DNA from: Hoplostethus atlanticus
Lineage: Eukaryota > Chordata > Actinopteri > Trachichthyiformes > Trachichthyidae
Length of the DNA: 64,000 bases
Direction of reading: 5' to 3'
NCBI GenBank assembly: GCA_034670405.1
Contig: JAXDDX010000227.1
Coordinates: 124,001-188,000 of the forward strand
Part shown: one piece after another, positions 13,571-25,505 of the stretch
Layout: each line of letters opens with the position of its first letter
Numbering within the stretch: the first letter of the stretch is position 1
The notes under the pieces: generated by a model
Seen by the model: only the letters and a program-made list of their open reading frames with translations
The model's database searches: none
Told to the model about the DNA's origin: nothing
Made by a program: the position numbers and the translations under genes

Positions 13571-13909
13571 CATTCGTTGGCCATTTTATCAGGTACACCC
13601 AGCTAGTACCAGGATCACCTTTTTGCTTCCTGAATTCTTTGAGACATGGATTTAACCTGGAAACATTCCACAGGGATATTTGATTGCTGATTTGATAGCG
13701 TCACTCAGTTCCTGCAGATTTTTCAGAAGCATGCAGTCTCTCAGATCCTGCATCTTGCCCATTCTAATGTATATTCCTGCAGTGACTGAACCTCTTGACC
13801 GTGTATGCATGCTTTATATAACACGACCACGTGCCTCACTGTCTGGAAGAGTGAGCTGTTTGGATAAATTGGAGATGTGTACCTAATAAAGTGACCACTG
13901 AATGTGTAT
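13571..13909 (-). mobile_element. Non-autonomous Tc1-like element with terminal inverted repeats
   Basis: The left end CATTCGTTGGCCATTTTATC (then AGGTACAC) and the right end GTACCTAATAAAGTGACCAC (then TGAATGTG) are inverted copies of one another over about 28 bp with a few mismatches. The GGTACACCTAATAAAGTGGCC type terminus is that of a widespread vertebrate Tc1-like family. The interior of about 290 bp shares blocks with the relic at 17.25-18.12 kb (CATCTTGCCCATTCTAA; CTGTCTGGAAGAGTGAGCTG). There is no intact transposase, so it looks like an internal-deletion (MITE-like) copy. Confidence 0.75.
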
Positions 13910-16900
13910 ATTATAGGTAACTGTTACCTTTCTGAGGCCTGTTTACATCAATAGCACCTCAAGTACTATCCATAGACGGGAGGACAAATTTGCAGGTGTT
14001 CTACATGTTGTGGTTCCTGCTTTAAAAAGTGAGACAGCCTTGGCAGCCTGAGAGAACTTGCTAGAATAATGTCTCCTGGAGCATCTTTACGACATTTTTA
14101 CTTTCTTTCTCTTAACTTTCCCTTTTTACACATGCAAGAAGGGCGAGCATCTGCGTGTACTGATGTCGCAAGAGACTGTAGTGTTTTTATTGGGTCCTTG
14201 AACTGCACATGTCTGGAATGCCTGTGGTAGTAACCTTTATATTCAAGCTGATGGCCAACAAGTTACTGCTCCTGCTGCGGCGATTTGTTCAGTGCAGTTG
14301 CATTGGAAGACTGCTTTTTCCATTTCACATTTCTCTACTATTCAAATTGCTTGTGGAAGCATTTCGCAAGCTGGTAGAAGATTCGTGTCCCTGGTTTCCT
14401 GATATGGTAAGTTGAGTCATTTTCCAACATTTAATTGTTCAATGTTTTTCATATTGTTTGTGAGACTTCTTCATTGTAAGTGGGCTTAATCATTTGTTGA
14501 TGATGTATTGCTAAGTGTATGTTAGCAGTAATGTTTATTAAGTTGTAGTTGTGAGTTATTATTGGGTGGCTATTGGGATTCAGAAATACCCAACATGGGC
14601 TAGTGATAAGTGATAAAAAAGCAGGACCATTTCCTGTAGGTCCAGTGATTATGTTACGAAAATCAGTGTATGAAGAGACACAGAGATTGTTGAATAGCAT
14701 TGCATTGTGAATGAAAAGCACAAGGCATCACACAACCCTGACCCCAACCCATGTGCCATCTGCACCGACGTATGCAAGTGAATTGAAAAACAACCACCTC
14801 TTGCTCATTCACTGTTGGCTCCTCTATTTGTGTGTGACCTTGCAATAAAAACCTCTTCAATGACTTTTTGAAAGTGACTTTCAGTGCCTAAGCATGTAGG
14901 CCATGATAATGCTGGCCATTTTCGTAGGGGGGAGAGAGGGGTACTTGGCTTTTTCAATAAAGCTCTGGTGATGCGTTTTGTAATGCATTGGTTATACTTC
15001 ACAGTAAAAACCCATTCCGTTCCTTCGCCAGCCAGTGCACTTCTCCCTAAATTGCCTTTTCTCCAACTGCCATTCGTTATGCTTTCCACTCCACTGCGCA
15101 GACATCATTTATTTATTTTATGAAACAACAACCGCGTCAAAACAAAACAACCTTACCACCCACCTACAAACTGACAGGTGGGCAGATGGATGGATGGATG
15201 GATGAATGGATGGATGGATGGATGGATGAATGGATGGATGGATGGATAGATGAATGGATGAATGGAGGGATGGATTGGTATTTGGATTGAATAATGGGAT
15301 GGATGGGTGAATGGAAGAATGGACAGATCAATGGGAAGAGGTAAGAAATTAACATCACTCGGTTGGTTGTGTATTAGCCAAATGTGGCACTTCATGACAA
15401 AAGGCTGGAGAAGGGGAAAAGTCGAGTGGGGAAAGAAGTGGTCCCGAGTTAGTGATTCCCCATTATGTGAAACTCAATTTTCCCTCCTGCTTCTCTTTTA
15501 TCTGGTGCCATTATGGAGAGCGTGTTTGTCTGGTGGCAGGGAAATAGGCCTGCTTTGTTTAGACTAGTGTCAGCTATAATGAAAAAGCACCATCAACTCA
15601 GAATGGGGGCCCTGTGCAGTGTCTGTCGCCACACTCAGCAGATAATAACTATTGATTGTTATCCAGAGACAAGGAGAAAGACCGAATGGGAGAAAGAGCA
15701 AAGGAAGATAGACAGAGGGGGGAGTGAGAAGAGGGATCAAACATCATTTTTTTTTTTCCTCTCACAAATTATCACTTAGTATTGAAATAAAATTGCTATT
15801 GCAAAGAAAACCATACAAAAGATTAGATTTTAGTGGGAGCATCAGTCACACTCCTCAAACAAACAATACACAGAAAATCACCTCACTTCTTTATACGAGT
15901 CTAATCCAAAATGAGCAGCAGGGAACTGACTGCAATTTCTTTGGGCAGCCCCTTATCCCCTCACCTTTAACCTTTTATATCCCTATATCCTCCAGCCCTC
16001 CAATTCTCTACATCCCCCTTATTTTAAGAGATGTCAGATTCCTGCTGAGCTCTACACAGCCATCGTAAAAACATGTCATGCCCGGGAGTGAAAGGGATAG
16101 GTAGCGTTCGCATCCCTCACTGGCTTTGACTTTCCTTTCAGCAACACTGAGAGCCACATAAATGGCCCATTGGAGTAGATAAACGTGACATTCCCGTAAA
16201 TTCCTTCCACGTGTCTAGCATGTGGTTATTGGACTCTTTGACTCCTCAACTCATCAACACGAACCCGACCGGTAACAGCACATCCCCTTGGTGCCCTGCT
16301 CTGCTGTTTTTCCCATAATGAGTGTTTGCTGCCATTGATTTTCCATTCTACAACCCCGTGTGCCTCTGTATTGATTTCAGTGGTTTTCATATGTAGATAC
16401 TAGGTGAGGGTGTGAAGTGTTAAACAGTTATAACAGTTGATCCCTATTGGTCATGCTTACTATGGGGGAATTACCATTTGAAAGCCGTTCACGTTTCAAT
16501 ATCACACCATCGCAAATCAATCTCTTGAAATCAACAGCAACTGTAATCAAGTCGTTTTGTGCAACGGTCCAGCTAACCGCTAGCAGTAGGCTCTCTGTGA
16601 TTGATTAACTGTGCTTTTAAAAGTGACTTTCTCATCAGAATTTTCATTTTTCATTACAGTTTCTTTTCTTACAAAGAGTACAGGTGCTTAACAAGGCATT
16701 ACCTGGAATAGAAAACATCAAGAAACATTTATTCATTTCACTAAACGTGTTTTGTTTACACTTATTGATATTCATAAATATGTGTGTTCAGCTACAACAA
16801 ATCCTGCGGTGTTGGTGCAAGCATGCCTCCACATGTGTTTAATACGAAGCCAGACACCAAATCCATCGGATTTCATGTCATTGTACATTGGATACAACTT

Positions 16901-17252
16901 AAGGTAGATGTGTAATACCTTATGGAATCTATTGTGTGCTCTGTTCTTTATTAAAATAGCCCGCAGATCATAAGATAATAGCAAAAGGATAGAAAAATGC
17001 AATGGAAAGGGACACTGCTTACATATTATGGACTGGAATCTGAAAATATCTGTGATGCATATGGTGAGTGTAATTGTCATCTCCAATTGACCGAATGCTT
17101 TTTTCACAATACTGTGCATTTATTGTGAAGGGTATCTAAAAGTGTATATGTCACCCACTTTGGACCACCCATCATTGGAAACAATTGGAAACAAATTTTG
17201 TGTCAAAGCATTAAATTTGTAATTCCCATTTACTGTGCTTGTTTGTGAAAAA
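13910..17252. other. Non-coding stretch, no gene recognised
   Basis: No gene is supported. An open frame at 14,209-14,415 ends next to a GGTAAGT donor-like sequence but has no recognisable family and no matching partner exon. A GGAT tetranucleotide repeat lies at 15,183-15,310. Confidence 0.5.
15183..15310. repeat. (GGAT)n tetranucleotide repeat
   Basis: A tandem array of GGAT units with GAAT, GATA and GAGG variants. The minus-strand open frames it produces (HPSIHPSI type) are artefacts. Confidence 0.95.
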
Positions 17253-18120
17253 CACTCGCGGCAACTTAATCAGGTACATCTGGCTGGTGTCAGGTGGGAT
17301 ATACTTCTACATCCAGAAAAACCTGAAATCTCCGACATATGTTGCTGGAAACGCTCCGCTGGGATCTTGGATCAGGCTGACTCGATTTTTTCCGGCAACA
17401 CATTCCTGCTGATCCCAAAGGTGCTCTGTCCGGTTGAGATCTGGCGACTGCACAGGTTATTGGAGGAAACTAAAGTCACTGTCATATTCCTGACGTGTTC
17501 CTGAGATGGTGTGTGCTTTGTGACATGGAGCATGAAGGGATGTACCTGGTCAGCAACAATGTTTAGGTATGGTGTGGCGTTTAAGGGGCCCTCGAGCTGT
17601 TGACACCAAACTGACCCTGCCATCAGCGTGATGCAACAGACACCGGGATTCATCTGTGGGACTCTTCCAGCATCCTGTTTTGGTGATCACATCCCCACCT
17701 GCTCATCTTCTTGTTCTTATCTGACACAGGTGGAAGCCAGCATGGTCTTCTGCTGCCATAGCCCATCTGCTTCAAGGTTTGATTAGTTGTGTTTTCTGAG
17801 ATGCCGTTCTGCACACCACTGTTCTGAGCTCATATTTCAATACTTGTAGCCCGCCTGATGACAAGAGTTTTGCCATTCTCCTCAAGACTGCAGCTGACAG
17901 GTTGTGTTTTGTTTATCAAACCATCCTTGATAAACTCTAGAGACTGAAGTGTGTGAAAATCCCAGGAGGATGGCCATTTTCTGTGATGCTGGAACGAGTG
18001 ATCATACCGCATTCACGTTATGTAGCTCAGGCATCTTGCCCATTCTAACGTTTAGTCAGACAGAACTCCCTGTCTGGAAGAGTGAGCTGTTTGGATAAAC
18101 CAGGATGTGTGTTTGGATGA
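17253..18120 (-). mobile_element. Decayed Tc1-like transposon with transposase remnants
   Basis: The left end GCGGCAACTTAATCAGGTAC matches the terminus of the element at 13.57 kb. The minus strand keeps broken transposase coding blocks: GPLNATPYLNIVADQVHPFM in one frame (17.5-17.6 kb) and, after a frameshift near 17.46 kb, a PDLNRTEHLWD block at about 17.41-17.44 kb, the Tc1 third catalytic region. Upstream transposase homology continues to about 18.05 kb, and the right flank shares GTCTGGAAGAGTGAGCTGTT with the 13.57-kb element. Frameshifts and in-frame stops show it is dead. Confidence 0.75.
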
Positions 18121-18544
18121 CATTGAATAGATATCCAAACTAACCAACTACATTCCACAAGAGATGGATGCTGGATGGATGGTTGCTGATATAGTTTCGG
18201 AGGATGTCATTAAGAGTTTTTAAGGATTGTTATATGTACAGTACCATTTAATTGGAAAATGAGATATTTCCCATTTAAAAAAGCTGACTCAAATTTGTGT
18301 GGCAAATTTTGGTTTACTATTAACATTCACCTTAAAACCATGTTTACAAAATAGATGGGTTATTGAGGATAGAACCATGAATACGAGTATGTAAGTTAGA
18401 CAAAAATCCCAAAATCGATATATAGCATTTTGTATATATACATGTCATATTTCCATTAACACAGAGTTCATCAACATATTGGATCTTTATTTCTCTGATT
18501 CATGGTACCGGTCCCACAGTGGTGTCATCAGCAGCAGCTGGTCC

Positions 18545-19165
18545 CGATGGCCTTCTCCTCAATCCCCTCCTGCCCAGGTGTCTGGCCCCGGGCCAGGGTC
18601 ACACCACCAGGCCACCTGCCCGTCTGCTTGGCTGCTGCGAATCATCACAGGGTTCAACAGGGGCAGACCACTTGTTAAGGAGCCGTCTGTCGAAGAAGCT
18701 GACACCTTCACGGTGCAAAAATCAGCCAGTGCTCCCCCTCCACTGCTTCTGTCACTGGTGAAAATCTGTTCCTTTCCCTTCTCTCCCTGCGAGCAGTGTC
18801 AGAACGTGAGGCGGACAGACTGGTGGAAAACCTGCTCAGGCGGTCATGTGTGACCACATCCATGTCAAATGTCCTTCCCTAAGAGAAGTAATTGTTCCGG
18901 GAGATGGACACAGACTGTCCTCCCTACTTATGGAGACACAGCTTGGTGCAAAGTCAGGTGGTACACCACTCCCTATACTTACAGTTGGCCCTTCTTCAGT
19001 ATAGAGCTCCATACATAGAAATTAGGGTGTATTTCCAGACATATGATAGGGACCCAGCAGGTGAAGAGCCACTTGGCCAGAATGAGGAGGTGAGAGCAGA
19101 GAAGCTGCCACAGGGCCAGTGCTCTCAGCTGAGGTGGTCCTCTTGTTCCACATACAGTATGTAAT
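18545..19165 (-). pseudogene. Unidentified GC-richer block with broken coding character
   Basis: This block has fewer AT runs than its surroundings. The minus strand reads a 50-residue Arg/Ser-rich frame starting MDVVTHDRLSRFSTSLSASR (about 18,866 downwards) and ending in a stop. More frames follow on either side without a common phase. I cannot name a family. It could be a decayed processed pseudogene, a transposon piece, or chance. No splice sites or poly-A tail convinced me. Confidence 0.2.
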
Positions 19166-19560
19166 TGGTTGCTCAGAAGGACATCTGAGCCCCACGGTTA
19201 CTAATCATACCTAATGTTTTCAGCAAGTCTGACATCATGCTGATTCAATCACAGAGGTTGGAAGACATTTCTACCTCAACAAGGGGACACACACACACAC
19301 ATATATATGCACAAGACCGTTCTCTCACAGTCACTTGCTGTCTTTCTTTCTTGCTTTCTTTATTAATTTAAAAAAAAAGTATAAATGTTTGTTTGTTTGT
19401 TTGTATCTTTCTCTCCTCTGTCTCTCAATGACTTTGAGAGATAAACTATATACAAAGAGAAATAGTAAAATAATGAATTGGATTTTTACCCCTAAATGCA
19501 TTTGAGATTCTTACTTTGACTGAAATGAATATAAACCTTATTTCACCAATGCAATGGACT

Positions 19561-19602
19561 CATTCAGATTCAGAAAGCTTTAATACCCCATTGGGGGAAA
19601 CC
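19561..19602. mobile_element. Short retroposon-tail-like sequence
   Basis: AAGCTTTAATACCCCATTGG then GGGAAACC resembles the fish LINE/SINE tail motif with the CCCC...GGGG core also seen at 11,408. No body of an element could be recognised next to it. Confidence 0.3.
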
Positions 19603-21340
19603 ATTTATTCTTGAATTTTGTGAGCTATACAGTCACATTTTGTTTGGGTTTTCTTCCCCAGTTATCTCTCAAATGTTAATGTCACACCACTGGGCAGGTC
19701 GATAATCTGTAAATGATATTTGTTTTAGTAACTTTCCCAATCCTGTGGATAAAGTGCATATGGGCCTTACTGATTCAGCAGAGACTGCTGAGGTATTTGA
19801 GACAAAACACAGCAGCAATAGTAGTCACATATGTAGGCTAGATCTGAGCAAGCTAAATTAAGCTTATTAGATAAAGCATAAACACTGTAACTATCTATTC
19901 CTATGATGACTTTGCGGTCGGGAAGATAAAGATAGGAGCAGGGTAATGTTTGTAGCTACAGGAAGAGATAGTGCGAGTGAAATATGACCCCCATGCTCTC
20001 TGTTTTCTTTCTAAAGAAATGTAATTTCCAGATGGATGTGAATCAAAAGTGTGTAGTTGATACTGACTGGGCAGCATCAATACAACTTTGAAGATGTTTT
20101 TGTTTAGTCAAGGTGGTAAACAGTGTCAGGGCTCGTTTATAGTGTAGCCAATACCAGCCAATATCTACAAAGGCTGTGCAGGATACGGAACAGCTCTAAT
20201 GCTCCATAACATCCACGCTACCCTCTATCGTCGTCTCTACAGCACACCTTTCTTTCTTGTCTTCCCCAGGCACATATTGCCTTACAGGTAGATAAAAAGA
20301 GGAAGGGAGATTGGGTGATGCGTGCAATTTCGATGAAAATCAGTGGGGTGCAGGCAACGGTGGCTGTTGAACAGCAAATAGTGTTTAGCTGTCACACAGC
20401 ACACCAGCAGGAGAGAAGGGACAAAGATAGAAAGGACATAGAGGGAGGGAAGATAATGTCCTATTCAGACCATGGTGTGGAAGGTAATGGGATCTGGACA
20501 GTGGTGAAGTCACTTTTTACAGACCATCCATACATATCAACATTTCTCTGACATGGGGTAGGTACTGCCGTTTAGACTCATTCTGACTGCAAGAATAACA
20601 GTTGTCAAGAAAAGAATGGCTTGGACATGTTAACTTTGTCATATTTTCCTAATGGCCATTTCGTGAGTAGTTCCATTTTTTCCCCTCTTTCAGGAAATCA
20701 AATAATGAATATGTTACTGATCTCAGCCATCAAGTAATTGCTGAAGAAGCCAATTGACATTCTTGGAAAATAACACTCAACCTGGTGGGTGGGTGGTGTC
20801 ATGCTGTTTGACCTTTACCTATAAGTAGCCTTTTTATGCTATCACTTCAAGCACATGATGCATGTGGAGTACAGTCCGTGCGTAATCAATTGAATTTCAA
20901 GATTTGATGTTGTTATGCCAGATATTTTCCAAATTAACTATTGAAAAATAACATTGAAATTAAATTGACACCCCGTGGATTGTGGGACAGTACACTGCTA
21001 AATGAACGTAATAATAAATCAATAAAGACTATTTCAAAAAGGGTGAAAAAAAGAGCAGGGCGAGAGAAAGATGGAATGAGAGAGAGAGAAATAACACCAA
21101 CAAGGCACAGCCCATGACAGTTAATGCCACAACCTGAGACAAATTTGAGGCAGTGTTGCTGCACCTCCACTGCAGCCGAGCACCCCAGAGGCTGCCGAGT
21201 GTCTCCAGCACTCTCTTATCATCATACAATGCCGCACTACAATGTGATGGTTAGAGACCTGTGTTACTGCTCCCTGACAGGGCACATCACTGGCAGTCTG
21301 AGCAAAGCAGCATTCAGTCAGTCACATATGCACACAGACG

Positions 21341-21366
21341 CACACACACACACACACACACACACA
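21341..21366. repeat. (CA)n microsatellite
   Basis: A perfect CA tract. Confidence 0.95.
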
Positions 21367-24300
21367 AGTATCTCTTCACAATGAAAAAGGATATGATGTC
21401 ATGTGTGATTGGACGGGCATTTGAGGAGGGCACCACTGTTATCTACTTAGCAGCTATCCTGGAGCAGAGTTAGAAATAGAAATAAAAATGAACTTCGTGT
21501 TTGCATGTATGATATCTTGGCTCAATGTTGATTGAGAGGCTGTCACAATACATTTCCACATTTTAAATTAAGTGCTCAAGCATAACACTGGCAATGGATA
21601 TCTATCATTATCATAGCTAGTAGCTAATAGGTAACTAGCTACCCCTTGGCTGCGATGCTATGCTTAGCGTGTTAGCTAGTTTGTTGTTAGCTACTAGCAT
21701 GCCAATTAGCCAGTATCGGGTAACTTAAAAACATCTATCAAACACTGCATCTCTCCTTTGCTAGTTTTTGTACTCTGCAGGAAATAGTGTTGTGTAAAAT
21801 TGGATAATGTGACACTGCCATGATTAGATTTCTTTAAGCAGTCAACACGCCTAAAGCAGCATTTCCATTGGCAAGCCATGCAAATTCTGCAGATCAGAAT
21901 TAATCACACTTGATCAATCGCTTAGCAGCTGAAAATTATTTGCCATTCGCATGGCCATCTTACAAAACTGGAAATGTCCCTATCATATCATCTACAATTA
22001 TGTGTGAGCTCCTAAGAACCTTCAAAACACACAAAAAATGCATTAAACCTGACCCTTATTAATTAAGAACACCGCTTTTATTGTTGCAACAATTCTGGTG
22101 TTATGGTGATGGAGGAAAAAAAAAAACTTCAATAAGACTTTAGACAGCACCCTCTTGCCACGTTATTTCTTCAGGCTTTTACGAGTATCAGATGTCTCCA
22201 TATTCTAGGATGGTGTTGATGTTGCAACCACTCAAAAAGCTATTTAATCAGCAGGGAGTATGAGGCAGGTCACCGTAACTCAGGCAAGAGAGCGCACCTG
22301 CTCATATGTGTGCTTACTGAGGATACTGAACACACACAGACACACACACACATGCACACACACTCACAACTCATACAACAGATACAGCCATCAAAGCTGT
22401 GTGACCAGAAGGTTACATGGCTCACTTTTAACTCACAACTGGTGCCTTTTTATTTGGTTCACACAGAATTGGAGAAATTATGGATTTAAATAGCTTTTCT
22501 TCTGAAGCTTAAGTGTTCCTGTAATCATGCTCAATAAAACATTGAAGGTTCCAGTATCATTCTGGTTAAATTGTATGGTTAGGCCAGATTTTTTTCCTTT
22601 TGAGTGGAGCTCTTATTTCTGCAATATTCCAAACCAAACAGCTTGATTACTGCAGCTGAGTGAGAGGTGATAACCTGCTCATTTTATTCATTCACAAAAA
22701 CCCTTGACATGTAGTGTCAGCATCTAGCTAATTATCACAAAGCCGGGAAAATGTGTTATTTAATTAGTTCCTGCACCTAAAATGTATCAGAGCATCATTG
22801 TTGTAATTAGAATGTCCTGTGTGTAAATCCTGAGCGGAGCAGCCATAGGACTGGAATCACACAAATAATTTGTATTATTGTTATAAATCACAGCAAAATG
22901 GAATACTTCAGAGGTCTGTGTCGAGGTGTCCACTGTTTTTTTCTTCCTTTATCTCATTTCCTGGTGGATTTATGCACATAAGATATCTGAAAAAAAGGCT
23001 TCTTGGATAAAGAAGTTATATGTTGTACCTGTAGTAGAAGTTTTTCAGTTTTCAGTTTTTTATTTGGAGTGTTGGTTCTGCACAAAGGACATAGGCACTC
23101 TGGTAGATATAACGCAAGGCAGAGAGGTAGATTTAGAGGGTTTATTGAAGCTCTTTCAATGCACCAAAAACACAAGAGGCTTTTACTAAGAATAAAGTAT
23201 GACCTAAATGTTCAATATTTATTATTTCATCACCATGTCTCGTGGTGTACAGTGTCACCACGCATTTGGCTCTCCCATTTCCTCTCCTTTCCCATCGTCT
23301 CAGTTTCAGCCCCAGGAGAGATATTTTGAGAAATGGCCAAGGCCAAGAAGGAATTCTGTCTCCTTGTTGTTGTTGACTTATTCAGTTATTCGGCCATGTG
23401 GCAAATGGACACGATCTCCACAAATGGAACCTTCAACTCTGAATGATTAATTTTGAAAAACACGGTGGAGGTTTTTTAGCTGCAAGGGCTCTGGGCTGCT
23501 CCTCTATCACCCACAGAACAGCACGGCCAGAGAGCAACCGCCCACTGCTGGGATGGACTCAGCAGGAAATTGGCCTGGATGCTGCTTTCTACTTTCACTG
23601 AATATCTTTGAAACTTTTATAGTATGTTTAAGCATCAATACATGAACCAAAAATTAAAGCAGCCAGCGACCTGCAAGAAGAAATAACAACTTGAATGAGT
23701 GTAGGAACGGGTCTGATTGCAGAAAGGAATGACTCACATTATGAGTCAGTTATACAATTCTCTGGGTGGATGTTCACTGTCCAGAATATTTATGGATAAA
23801 TAAAGGATGAGGATGAATAAACCATATAGCTTTCTGCTTATGTACTGTGGGTACTGTTAAATCTCTCTTTATTAACCCACCATGTTTATAAATACTTGAG
23901 TTAATGAGATTATTTTAGCTACGGTTCACTGATGAATGTGCACATCAGTTGCACAACTACCATGAACAGCATTGCCACACACATATCTTGACAGACAGTA
24001 ATGATATATTCATACAAACATACACGCACACACACACGTGAATACATGCACGTGTCTTCCCTTGGATTAAAACCTGTTTCTAGTACAGCACATAAATCTG
24101 ATGTTTTGGCCCTCAATTGGGTCAGTTTACCCAGAGGGAAGGGTTGTTTTATGGGCATTGCCAAGCACAGACATGCACACACAGACACAGGTTTGCACAG
24201 GTTGGGTGTGGACGTGCACTTCCACATGCATACTTCTGTGTATGGGTATGTGCATGTGACAAATGTGCCAAGATCCATTTGTCCTCTGTCCCGTGCCCTG

Positions 24301-25466
24301 AGGTTGTGTGGTGAAATCTGGCACTGGGACTCAGGGTGACGGAGGGGCATCGACCTGCTCCACTGCCACCTACAGTGCCGGCCCCTGCAGTATTTCCAAT
24401 GCGTCAGTCAGAGCAGTGAGTGGAACCAATGCTGGTGTGATTAGTCTGGCTGGGGGGTAAATGAAAACCATTAACAAGGTTTTCTCTCTGCCGCCTCCTA
24501 ATGCAAGGCACAGGAGAGAGGTGATTTGAATTGCTAAAGTCGCCGTGGTGAGGTTCGTTGGCACTGGACAATCTCTATCAGAGGCTGGTTTTCTACATGC
24601 TGATTTCAGAGTAGGCAATTTTGTTTTGTCATGTGTCTTGGAATGAGCATCATTATCAGCTGTGACACTCTAAATGGGTTGATTGTGTACTGGGTGGGTG
24701 CTGCAGTGCATGCGGCCTTGTAATTTTGGTAAGAATGTGACAGAGATAAGTTATGTCTTTCCTTAAAACAAACTTATGGGTGAGGGGGAAAATGGAACTG
24801 ACCCACAAACTGGACATGTAAGACTAGTACTGTAGTGTCACTCAAAATAATTTAGAATAGCAAGATTATGCTGCAGATGTACGTATTTTTGCAGGTTTTA
24901 ATTGACAGGGATGATTCTTGAGGGCATTTGTGGAGGAAAGGCAGGAACTTCTAATGTCCAGAAATATTTAATAATCAATAATCATAATCGATAATCAAAT
25001 CTGAAATACCAAGTTACAAATACTGCCCATACATTGATTGCACTCTACTCCAATTCATTTCGGAAACAAAGACCCCTCCTTACAACAAAATGTTTCTTTC
25101 TGAAAGCATCTACCAACTCATGGTGAACCCTATTTTTATATTTTATGTCCTTTATATCCGAGCTTTGATTGGACTAAATATGCTGACTCAAAGAGAATTG
25201 GGGACGTTTGACTGATTTGAATTAATGACTCTTTTGTCCCTGAAAATGAGTTTCTTTCAAAAGATTTCAAAGCGATTATCCAACTCCAGACCCTTTATCT
25301 ACAAGGTTCAATGGTCCAATTCTAAAGGTTTTGACTGAAAAGAAATACACATTGACTGATAGATCAAAAGGCAACAATCTCTCCTCCAGTGACAGTAGAT
25401 AAGGGAACTGGAGCAAATTGATGATCCCTATATTTGATTGCCAACTTGTTCCCGCACACACATGTA

Positions 25467-25468
<2 letters not shown>

Positions 25469-25502
<34 letters not shown>
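25469..25502. repeat. (CA)n microsatellite
   Basis: A perfect CA tract, followed by more CA-rich sequence. Confidence 0.95.

Positions 25503-25505
<3 letters not shown>

Noticed and set aside
14209-14415. A hydrophobic plus-strand frame ending at a GGTAAGT donor-like site
   Set aside because: No recognisable family, no partner exon in phase and no upstream promoter signal; kept only as a remark in the stretch description.
15153-15395. His-Pro-Ser-Ile repeat protein on the minus strand
   Set aside because: It is the translation of the GGAT tetranucleotide array.
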